Assembly: GCF_016907925.1 (NCBI RefSeq)
Contig: NZ_JAFBCZ010000045.1
Span: 1 to 33,507 of the forward strand
Direction: 5' to 3'
Length of the DNA: 33,507 nt
From: Herpetosiphon giganteus
Lineage (GTDB): Bacteria; Chloroflexota; Chloroflexia; Chloroflexales; Herpetosiphonaceae
Shown here: piece after piece, positions 1 through 7,156 of the stretch
How positions within the stretch are numbered: position 1 is the stretch's first letter
Layout: each line of letters opens with the position of its first letter
Translations under genes and position numbers: made by a program
Notes under the pieces: model-generated
Told to the model about the DNA's origin: nothing
The model's input: only the letters and a program-made list of their open reading frames with translations
Database searches by the model: none

Positions 1-79
1 CTGGGCAACGACGGTGATGCGGGGCAGACGACTGGGCTTGGAAATGGCCTAACATCTATTGATAGCTATTCCTCAACCT

Positions 80-716
80 GTCCGCCCTTAAACGTCGTCG
101 GGGCAGTGAGTTGAACCAGGGTTGAATATGCGTTTCTGGGATACAACCCGTCGTTTTAAACCCCTCGTCGTCGGGGCAGTGAGTTGAACCAGGGTGTACA
201 TAAATGGGAAACCAGTCGACAGTTCAAGTTTTAAACCCCTCGTCGTCGGGGCAGTGAGTTGAACCAGGGTGTACATAAATGGGAAACCAGTCGACAGTTC
301 AAGTTTTAAACCCCTCGTCGTCGGGGCAGTGAGTTGAACCGGATTTCAAGATTGCCATCCGTAATCCAACATTTTCGGTGTTTTAAACCCCTCGTCGTCG
401 GGGCAGTGAGTTGAACGTCGGTAGTATTTGAAGCAGTCAAGAATGAGTACTTTTAGTTTTAAACCCCTCCACGGCGGGGCCGTGAGATGAACGCGAGAAC
501 ACCCCCACGGCGATGACCCGGCACCTGGCTCGTTTTAAACCCCTCGCGGTCGGGGCCGTGAGATGAACACGGAGTGCCAGAACGGCAGGGCGCTGGTTGT
601 ACGGGTTTTAAACCCCGCGCGGTCGGGGCCGTGAGATGAACCGGACTTGGACGGGCGGCGAGTACGCTACATGCTCATCGTTTTAAACCCCTCGCCGTCG
701 GGGCAGTGAGATGAAC
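80..716 (-). CRISPR. CRISPR array 1, nine 37-bp repeats and eight spacers
   Basis: Repeats begin at 80 (degenerate), 153, 228, 303, 380, 456, 532, 605 and 680; each starts gttttaaacccc and ends gtgagttgaac or gtgagatgaac on the plus strand. Spacers are 36, 38, 38, 40, 39, 39, 36 and 38 bp. The repeat at 80 has lost its left third, the usual mark of the distal (trailer) end. The right flank matches the flank of the second array, so I place the leader on the right and infer transcription on the minus strand. Spacers at 190-227 and 265-302 are identical. The repeat has a conserved cccc...gggg stem around a variable centre. The CRISPR subtype cannot be assigned because no effector gene is present. 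Confidence 0.97.
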
Positions 717-857
717 TCCTGTGTGTCCACTTTTGAAAATCAAGCAACTGCTCGCGCTGGTTGCTAGCCTGCTTGCATACCATAACAACTATGCCATGAA
801 GCACTATAAAAATTATGGTAAACTTAAGCAGCATTTTTCTCGCGTCTGTGTCCACCT
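717..857 (-). promoter_or_regulatory. CRISPR leader of array 1
   Basis: The sequence right of the last repeat matches, in reverse complement, the flank of array 2. Shared parts are the array-proximal stretch reading agtggacacacagga, a 16-bp block (ttaagtttaccataat on the minus strand, 812-827) and a distal gtggac box. The proximal box lies at 725-730 and the distal box at 850-855, 125 bp apart as in the other leader. The region must also hold the promoter of the divergent gene that starts at 870. Confidence 0.8.
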
Positions 858-869
858 AAAGGATTCATT

Positions 870-2676
870 ATGCTCTATTCTCGCATACCTGTCAAGCTCT
901 CTGCAAGCCGTGCCTTGGCCCACGTACCGATTCGCACCTTGCGCACCCTCGCCCATTATAGCCACATTCGTCGTGAACGAATGCAAACCCGCCTTGCACT
1001 GGCCGCTGCCATCCAGCAATATTGGGCAACCCCAGCTTATCGTCAGCTCATTCGGCGCTCGCTTACCGCTGCTGACCATGCGCTGTTGCACGCCCTTTGG
1101 CATGGCACGCAGCCCTTGCCCGCCGCCGAAACCCTCGATCTCTGGCGTTGGCACGCGCCATGGCAAGCGCTCGCCAGCCTCTCTTCGCTCCAACGGCTAG
1201 CGGTGCTGGGCTTGCTGCTACCCATCCGCACGCCGCATGGTCGGCACACGGTGTTGCTCCGCGATAGCACTCGCTGGGTACGCCGCACCCGTGCTATGCC
1301 ACCAACGCCCATTCCTGCTTCATTTCAAATGCTGTTTCAAACAGTTGCCGATGTGCTGATTCAGGGTTCGATCGATCCTCAATCGGCAGCAATAGCACCC
1401 TCGTTTGCGCGCACGCTTGCAGAGGCAGCTGGTTGGCTCGTGCTGCGGCTTGAGCAATGGCGCATCACGCCTCGTGGCGTTGCATGGCTCCAAGCCGACC
1501 TCGCCGAACAAACCCGCATGCTCCAACAGCAGATTGTGGGCTGTTCGCCGCCGAGCAGTGGGCTGCCTGCGTGGCGTAATCCCGATTGGGCTGGGTTGTG
1601 GCAAGCCCTCGTAGCGCTGATGGCGGATCAAACACCACGGCGAGTGGATGATGTGGTGGCGTTGCTCTGGGAGCATGCCGCGTGGGGCGGGTTGCCAGAC
1701 GATCAACGGAGGCAGCTGATGCAGCAGTGGTTGCGCGCGGTGCTCCAACCAGCAGGCGTGCTGAGCATCGCGCGGGGCTGGATATTTTGGCATGGCTGGG
1801 CTGCCGTAACGCTGGTTGCGCCCCCATTTGATGGCCTACTGCTCCCCGCAACAGCCCAATTACCGCCGCTGCTGCGCTGGTGGGCACTGGGGCCAGCCAA
1901 CCGACCATGGTTGGCGGCTTAGCGTGGCATCAATCCATACTCGGATGCAGCAGACTGGTGATGTGATGGGGTTTTGGGAGCCGCTCGATGCCTGGTATGC
2001 GCAACGCCCGTAAGCAGTGGAGGCAGCGCTGGCAACAGTCGTAGCTCGACCGCAGCTGCGCATGCGCCAAGTCACGCTGATCGAAGGTAGGAGTGAGGAT
2101 TTAACCGCCATGGCAGCGCAACGCGGCATGCGCGATCTGCTGCAATCGGGCTGGACTGCAACGCAGCGGGTAGTCCGAGCAGGCGCGGAGCCACAGGTTG
2201 CGCAGGCCATTGGCCTTGAAGCTCCGCGCCAGCATACACACGCCACCGATAACGAAACACTGGCGTTGGCGTTGCGCATTGCGGCGCAACAGGTTCCGCG
2301 CTATGCCACAGCGTTTCAGCACCAGGCCCAGCAGATCCTTGGTGATCTGACATTCGAGCAGCGCTGTGCGATCGATGCGCAGTGGGAGGCACTCGCGCCT
2401 CAATCCGCCAACGAGGATGGCACGCTTGGGGTTGGTCAACAGCCCTCGGCTATGATTACGGTCGAACAGGCACGCAAGGCCATGCATCAGGCAATTCGTG
2501 ATGGGCAAAGTTTGACCGTGCGCTATTACACACCGTCGGCCCATCGGATCACCACGCGCACGATTCGCCCGCTCGAACTGACCAGCACAGGGGTGCGCGG
2601 TTGGTGCGACTTGCGCCAAGAAGAGCGGGCTTTTCGCTTTGATTGTATATTGGCGATCGAGATTAATGCACGCTAA
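870..2676 (+). pseudogene. Broken XPB-like helicase-associated/WYL-domain gene
   Basis: An open frame from the ATG at 870 (AAAGGA a few bases upstream) runs 350 codons to a TAG at 1920-1922. The protein then continues in another frame, is cut by a TAA at 2011-2013, and reads on in that same frame to 2676. Joining the parts gives a long N-terminal region, a segment resembling the XPB/Ssl2-like N-terminal domain of bacterial helicase-associated proteins (VTLVAPPFDGLLLP, then WRLSVASIHTRMQQ across the shift, then LRMRQVTLIEG), and a C-terminal WYL domain (IRDGQSLTVRYYTP, then TIRPLEL, then GWCDLRQEERAFRFD). WYL proteins are known regulators near CRISPR-Cas loci and sense ligands or nucleic acid. 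The two lesions suggest decay, although a sequencing error at the frameshift is possible. The alternative is two adjacent genes, with the second starting at GTG 2017. The 3' end overlaps the convergent cas2 by 4 bp. Confidence 0.7.
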
Positions 2677-2951
2677 TCAGTCCAGTAGAAAATTGGGTCT
2701 TGGGTTACCACCCCATGCCCAAGAATGACGATTGCCGTCACCGCATCTTTGGGCAACGAATAAAAACGAATGCTATCTTCGTTGGGAACGATGATGGCAC
2801 TTAGTTGGCTGCGCACCTCGGACAATTGGATCGCGGTCAGATTGCATTCAAACACACTATATTGCACCCGTGTGCCGAAATTTTTGAGGGTTTTGGCAAT
2901 GCGGCTACGGCGTTTATCGTGGCGAATATCATAGCTAATCAAAATAAACAT
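2673..2951 (-). CDS. cas2: CRISPR-associated endoribonuclease/integration subunit Cas2
   Basis: This 92-residue protein has the full Cas2 ferredoxin-like fold signature: a first strand MFILISYDIRHDKRR with the conserved aspartate at residue 8, then RIAKTLKNFGTRVQYSVFEC, and later SIRFYSLP. The length is typical. Cas2 is the structural dimer in the Cas1-Cas2 complex that inserts new spacers at the leader end of CRISPR arrays. It lies 48 bp downstream of the truncated cas1 remnant in the normal cas1-cas2 order, so it was once part of an adaptation operon. With cas1 reduced to its C-terminus, this copy cannot support spacer acquisition alone, although it could act with a Cas1 encoded elsewhere. 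Its end overlaps the convergent WYL gene. Confidence 0.95.
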   Translation of the reverse strand: MFILISYDIRHDKRRSRIAKTLKNFGTRVQYSVFECNLTAIQLSEVRSQLSAIIVPNEDSIRFYSLPKDAVTAIVILGHGVVTQDPIFYWTD

Positions 2952-2999
2952 GCTCGATCCTCGTGTTGGTGGCGCGTATCGGTTAATGCAAGCTCGCCA

Positions 3000-3170
3000 T
3001 CAATCGCTCCAATAATAGGGCTGATAGCGTGGTTCCTCGGCTTGCACCACCCGCGCAAAATGCTGGGCTTGGAGCAACAGCACTCGTCGCAGTGGCTCGT
3101 TGTTGCCAGTTGCTTGATAGCGAATTGGGGTTTGCATGCGTTGTTCGGTCGAAACACTCCGCTCATTGCG
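3000..3170 (-). pseudogene. cas1: cas1 remnant, C-terminal ~56 codons only
   Basis: Read on the minus strand and ending with TGA at 3000-3002, this frame gives TEQRMQTPIRYQ, then GNNEPLRRVLLLQAQ, then HFARVVQAEEPRYQPYYWSD. That is the characteristic Cas1 C-terminus, where a basic helix is followed by an R..L.LQA..FAR segment. An in-frame TAG at 3171-3173 closes the frame upstream. The catalytic E-H-D residues of Cas1 lie further N-terminal and are absent, because the ~250 codons that should precede this piece cannot be found. It sits 48 bp upstream of cas2 on the same strand. There is no start codon of its own, so it is a relic. Confidence 0.85.
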
Positions 3171-3173
3171 CTA

Positions 3174-3661
3174 TCGCTCACGCAACCGCGCTACCGTCGA
3201 CGATAAAACATTAGCAATGTTGGTTTGGATTGCGCTCGCTGAAGGTCGGGCTTCGCTGCAATGGCTCAAAACGATCATGAGCGCCACCAGTCTCATTCTG
3301 CCTGAACCGCTGAATAGCTCATGGCTTGAACGCTATCTGCAAAGCCCGTTTAAACAACCGCTTGAACCAGTGTTGCTCAAGCAGGTTGTGTAGGGACTGA
3401 TTGGGATTGAATTGCCACACCACGCCATGCTGGTCACAGCGCAATTAGCGCAACATCCAAAATCCGTTAACGTAGCGTTTAAGCTGCTAACCATGGTGAT
3501 CGTGCTGCTCATTATGGGAGTCCTCATGCTCTAGCAGCATTGGGCTTTCTGCGCTAGAATTGGAGCTATGCGTAAACAACGGCGTTCGGATGAGCGTCGT
3601 TGTTTGCTGAATGGAAACACCATAGGCCAGCATGCTTCACAGAATGTGTATACTTGAAAAA
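3174..3661 (+). other. Unassigned stretch between cas1 relic and leader 2
   Basis: No convincing gene is seen. A plus-strand frame from about 3195 to 3393 (with SSWLERYLQSPFKQPLEPVL) continues past a TAG at 3391-3393 as GLIGIELPHHAMLVTAQL to a second stop near 3531. This looks like the worn end of a coding sequence of unknown family. At 3574-3605 there is an 11-bp inverted repeat (aaacaacggcg against cgtcgttgttt, one mismatch) with a 10-nt loop and no following T-run. Confidence 0.4.
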
Positions 3662-3800
3662 GTGGACCCCTTATTCTACCTAGTCGAGATTAAGTTTACC
3701 ATAATAAATTCCAGGCTTAAATAGTGCTTGTCTATGGTCAATGAACAACCCTGCATGTATCTACCAGCGCACACTCATTTTAAAAAGTGGACACACAGGA
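3662..3800 (+). promoter_or_regulatory. CRISPR leader of array 2
   Basis: This is an inverted copy of the leader of array 1. It contains the distal gtggac box at 3662-3667, the conserved block ttaagtttaccataat at 3690-3705 and the proximal box agtggacacacagga ending at 3800. The proximal box and the conserved block are 82 bp apart and the two boxes 125 bp apart, exactly as in leader 1. The shared spacing sets the transcription direction of both arrays. Confidence 0.8.
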
Positions 3801-4047
3801 GTTCATCTCACTGCCCCGCCGTGGAGGGGTTTAAAACGTTGGTGTCGCGGACGGCGTTCGCGTTACCGTTGGGTTCATCTCACGGCCCCGCCGTGGAGGG
3901 GTTTAAAACTCATTCTCCCCCCAGAAGAGATCCCCTTCGGGTTTTGTTCATCTCACTGCCCCGCCGTGGAGGGGTTTAAAACGCAAGCTAGTTCCAGCCT
4001 GTAACCAAGTGCCGGTTCGTTCATCTCACTGCCCCGACGTGGAGGAG
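3801..4047 (+). CRISPR. CRISPR array 2, three full repeats plus a truncated terminal repeat
   Basis: Full 37-bp repeats lie at 3801, 3873 and 3946 (beginning gttcatctca and ending gtttaaaac). A fourth at 4019 matches only its first ~29 bp before running into unrelated sequence, as expected of the trailer end. Spacers are 35, 36 and 36 bp. The repeat is the reverse complement of the leader-proximal variant in array 1 (the ctccacggc centre). The leader is on the left, so the array is transcribed rightward, away from array 1. Confidence 0.95.
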
Positions 4048-4400
4048 AACGTATGGCTTTTGGCTTTTGGCTTTTGGCTAGCGGAGGCAGGGTGGATACT
4101 TTATAAATTCGGGCTGATAGGCAATAATCTGTGCTAATCTGTGGCTAAAAATAATGTCATTCGTGGAATTCGTGGCTAAACTTTAACGCAGAGGCGCAGA
4201 GAACGGATGGTGATGGGCTATTGGCTTTGGAGAATAAGAATCTGAGCTAATCTGTGTCAATCTGTGGCTAAAAATAATGATTATTCGTGTTCTCAAAAGC
4301 CAATCCCCTGTAGCCGATAGCCAATAGCCAATAGCCGTATTCTCTTTCGTGGATAAACAAAACAATGGGGATTGAGCTAGTCCCAGCCCGATCTCGTTAT
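4048..4400. repeat. Intergenic phrase-repeat cluster
   Basis: This gap is made of short repeated phrases: ggcttttggctttt, aatctgtgctaatctgtgg, attcgtggaattcgtgg, ttaacgcagaggcgcagag, agccaatagccaatagcc, and the block ggataaacaaaacaatgggg with an imperfect hairpin (about 4365-4392). The block 4126-4201 recurs almost exactly at 6103-6178, and the hairpin block recurs at 6290-6334. No gene is seen here. Confidence 0.8.
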
Positions 4401-4445
4401 TTCAGCAGTTTATCAGTTCAATAACATTTGAATACATCCTGTGCT

Positions 4446-4454
4446 TGCTATAGT
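4446..4454 (+). promoter_or_regulatory. Extended -10 promoter of the lipoprotein gene at 4491
   Basis: TGC-TATAGT forms an extended -10 element about 37 bp upstream of the ATG. A -35-like TTGAAT lies 15 bp further upstream (4429-4434), which is closer than ideal. Assigned by eye. Confidence 0.4.
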
Positions 4455-4490
4455 ACGAGAGATCCTAGTTTATGAGTGAGGACAGGAACC

Positions 4491-5948
4491 ATGCGCAAAG
4501 CTTGGTGGATTGGGTTTTGTGGCCTATTGAGCGCTTTATACTTGCTTGTAGCGTGTTCAGCACCACAGATTAGTAGCAGTCAGACCGATCAAATCACCCC
4601 AACATTGACCCAGACAGGCCCTTTAACAATTACGATAACCACCGATTTGCAAGCCACATCGTTAACCAATCCCTTAGTGCTGACCCAAACTGAGCCATTA
4701 GTTTGGTTGGCCTTAACCAAAAAAGATCCTGAGGCAATTCATTTGACTTCTGCAGAGGTTGGGGTTGAGGAAAGTATTTATCCTGCACCACTGCTTGCGA
4801 TCAATGGGTTAGGCCAGCAAACCATGATTACCACCGAAACTGAGGGGTTGATCTATCGGGAACAAGGATTGCCCTTGCCTATCCTCTATCGGCCAAATCC
4901 GCTGCCTGACCAACCATTTGCAGCTCAAGTATTGACTGATCATGTCGAGATTTCGTGGCGCAGACACTTTCAATTTTCACCCAAGCTTGATTATGTAGCG
5001 ATGCGAACTTTTAGTTTGGGAGCAACCAGTTTAGAGGATAGGAATCGACTTGAGCTAATCAATCTGCAAACAGGGGCTAGGCAGGTATTGCACGAATCTC
5101 AAGGAAACCTGAAGGTTACTGACTGGTTTATTGGTTGGACTGCGAGTGGCATTTATGAACTCTCTTCAATCAATGGACCAATGTCATCGGCATCAATTAG
5201 GTTCTTTGATCCAACCCAAGCTGATCCACTCAAGCAATCAATTCAGCTTAGTGGCGAAGGTGGAATGGGCGACACGTTTTTAGATATTGAGCATGGCTTA
5301 TTGGCCCATGGCGGCAGCTCTTGGCACCCCGCCTTTGGAGTTAAGAATCTGCAAACCGAGACCGATCTGATTATTGGGCAGAACACTGATACAACCGACA
5401 TTGACAATCTATCGATTTCGCCAGATGCTCGTTATTTAGCCTATCTCTATCATCCCACGGTAAGTGATGCTGTTGAGCCAACGTCGGGTACGATTCGCTT
5501 ATATTCAATTGAACAGCAACAGCCATTGGGTGATTTGGCAACGGGCATTAATCCGGATATGGTGCGCCAGCGTTTTGACCATCATAGCTCACCTTTTGAT
5601 CCTACGATGATGCTCTGGACACCAGATAGTCAGTATCTTTTGGCCCTCAGTTGCGATCCCCGCACTCCATGGCAATGGCGACCTATCGGTCCAAGCTGTG
5701 ATGCAGCTTCGCCAATTCAACAGCAACGGCAGGGCTTAGTTTTCCGCCTCGCTGATCAGCAACAATTAACGACAATTGTTGTGCCTGCGCATACTGGCTC
5801 GATTAAATTGGTTAGCCCCACGCTGCTCGGAATGATTGCCTATGTTGATAACCAAGCCTTGCTGATTTTTTGCGATATTGTGACAGGCCGACAAACCGTG
5901 CCGCTTGCACTTGGCAAGGTTATCCCTGTGATTGTTTATCCTCATTGA
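4491..5948 (+). CDS. Beta-propeller (TolB/WD40-like) lipoprotein, function unknown
   Basis: The protein is 485 residues. I chose the ATG at 4491 over the in-frame GTG at 4476 because it opens a clean lipoprotein signal: MRKAWW, a hydrophobic run, and a lipobox LVAC with Cys22. A Thr/Gln-rich spacer follows. The body contains beta-propeller-like blades with SPDARYLAYLY and LWTPDSQYLLAL (the xxPDxxxLA pattern typical of TolB-type repeats) plus blade-end sheets such as IRLYSIEQQQPLGDL. It is therefore expected on the outer face of the cytoplasmic membrane, presumably binding a ligand or protein partner. No catalytic motif is seen. It is monocistronic, with its own extended -10 promoter, and lies between two repeat clusters. 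A second lipoprotein of the same general design is at 22220, but the two are not obviously close paralogues. Confidence 0.8.
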   Translation: MRKAWWIGFCGLLSALYLLVACSAPQISSSQTDQITPTLTQTGPLTITITTDLQATSLTNPLVLTQTEPLVWLALTKKDPEAIHLTSAEVGVEESIYPAPLLAINGLGQQTMITTETEGLIYREQGLPLPILYRPNPLPDQPFAAQVLTDHVEISWRRHFQFSPKLDYVAMRTFSLGATSLEDRNRLELINLQTGARQVLHESQGNLKVTDWFIGWTASGIYELSSINGPMSSASIRFFDPTQADPLKQSIQLSGEGGMGDTFLDIEHGLLAHGGSSWHPAFGVKNLQTETDLIIGQNTDTTDIDNLSISPDARYLAYLYHPTVSDAVEPTSGTIRLYSIEQQQPLGDLATGINPDMVRQRFDHHSSPFDPTMMLWTPDSQYLLALSCDPRTPWQWRPIGPSCDAASPIQQQRQGLVFRLADQQQLTTIVVPAHTGSIKLVSPTLLGMIAYVDNQALLIFCDIVTGRQTVPLALGKVIPVIVYPH

Positions 5949-6290
5949 AGAGTAGAATCTAGAGCAAAGAACATAGAACATAGACGTTGCAAATAATCAA
6001 AAGATCATTCTGGCAATTCAAAGCGAAAAATTTAACGCAGCGGTGCAGAGAACGTATGGCTTTGAGCTATTGACTTTGGGCTAAGAGGAACATAATCAAA
6101 TAAATCTGTGCTAATCTGTGGCTAAAAATAATGTCATTCGTGGAATTCGTGGCTAAATTTTAACGCAGCGGCGCAGAGGGATGAAGAGCATAGAGCATAG
6201 AACATAATCCTAAAAATCTGTGGCTAAAAACTTCGCCCTCTTCGCGTCCTTCGCGGTTTCATCCCTTCGTGCGCTTCGTGCGCTTCGTGG
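5949..6290. repeat. Intergenic phrase-repeat cluster
   Basis: Immediately after the stop codon come agaacatagaacatag (5967-5982) and then taacgcagcggtgcagag. Next is the 76-bp block shared with 4126-4201, followed by agagcatagagcatagaac and tcgcgtccttcgcgg/tcgtgcgcttcgtgcgc phrases. No gene is seen. Confidence 0.8.
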
Positions 6291-6334
6291 ATAAACAAAA
6301 CAATGGGGATCGAGCTTGTACCAGCCCGATCCCC
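6290..6334 (-). terminator. Terminator of the sdhCAB operon
   Basis: On the minus strand a 12-bp stem (ggggatcgggct against agctcgatcccc, one mismatch) with a short loop at 6305-6334 is followed by the T-rich run attgttttgttt. It lies 27 bp after the sdhB stop. The same hairpin and flank occur in the repeat cluster at about 4350-4395. Confidence 0.65.
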
Positions 6335-6360
6335 GATAACCAACAACCGATCCTCAGCTT

Positions 6361-7140
6361 CTACGCTCCGCCGGTTTTGCCGGAGCCTGCGTTGTTGCCT
6401 TCGCGTAGCTTGGCCCGAATTAGGTCGCGGTTCATCTTGGCGATGAATTGAATGCTAATTTCCTTCGGACATGCTGCTTGGCATTCTGCATAGTTGGTAC
6501 AGTTGCCAAAGCCTTCTGCATCCATTTGGGCAACCATGTTGATCACCCGTTGGTCTTTTTCTGGCTCGCCTTGGGGCAGCAAGTTCAGGTGCGAGACCTT
6601 GGCGGCGGTGAACAACATTGCCGAGCCGTTTGGACATGCGGCGACACACGCCCCACAACCAATACAAGCGGCGGCATCCATTGCCAAATCGGAAATTTCT
6701 TTGGCAATCGGAATTGCATTGCCATCTGGTGGCGCACCTGTGCCAACCGAAATAAAGCCGCCAGCAGCAATAATCCGGTCGAGGGCTGCGCGATCAACGG
6801 CCAAATCCTTGATCACAGGGAATGGCTCGGCGCGCCATGGCTCAATATACACTTCGTCGCCATCTTTGAATGAGCGCATGTGCAATTGGCAGGTGGTGGT
6901 TGCCCGCTGTGGCCCGTGGGGAATCCCGTTGATCACCATCGAACATGCACCGCAAATCCCTTCGCGGCAGTCGTGGTCGAAGGCAACAGGATCGTCGCCC
7001 TTGGTGATCAACTCTTGGTTGAGCACATCGAGCATTTCGAGAAATGACATATCGGGGCTGACATGGTTGGCATCGTAGCTGACCATTTTGCCCGCTGTTT
7101 TGGCGTTATCTTGTCGCCAAATGTGCAATTTTAACTTCAT
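6361..7140 (-). CDS. sdhB: Succinate dehydrogenase/fumarate reductase iron-sulfur subunit
   Basis: This 259-residue protein passes electrons from the flavoprotein SdhA to quinone through three iron-sulfur centres. The ligands are all visible. An N-terminal plant-ferredoxin domain carries the 2Fe-2S centre (C58, C63, C66, C84; motif CREGICGAC). A C-terminal ferredoxin domain has C159, C162, C165 and C169, followed by C214, C220 and C224 for the 4Fe-4S and 3Fe-4S centres. The length is in the normal range of the fumarate-reductase-like B subunits. It is the last gene of sdhC-sdhA-sdhB, 16 bp after sdhA, with a GAGGTG ribosome site upstream of its ATG. It acts at the cytoplasmic face of the membrane in the TCA cycle and respiratory chain. 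Confidence 0.97.
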   Translation of the reverse strand: MKLKLHIWRQDNAKTAGKMVSYDANHVSPDMSFLEMLDVLNQELITKGDDPVAFDHDCREGICGACSMVINGIPHGPQRATTTCQLHMRSFKDGDEVYIEPWRAEPFPVIKDLAVDRAALDRIIAAGGFISVGTGAPPDGNAIPIAKEISDLAMDAAACIGCGACVAACPNGSAMLFTAAKVSHLNLLPQGEPEKDQRVINMVAQMDAEGFGNCTNYAECQAACPKEISIQFIAKMNRDLIRAKLREGNNAGSGKTGGA

Positions 7141-7156
7141 TGAAGCACCTCAGCGA

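Noticed and set aside
1-79. Possible older, more degenerate CRISPR repeat left of array 1 (cggggcag at about 20-27)
   Set aside because: Only a few bases match the repeat and the spacing is wrong; not enough to extend the array.
88-276. Open frames across the CRISPR array
   Set aside because: They are products of the repeat sequence and carry no protein signal.
3568-3657. 29-codon open frame with a GGAG-like site
   Set aside because: It runs through an inverted repeat and the edge of CRISPR leader 2, has no recognisable homology, and its composition does not look coding.
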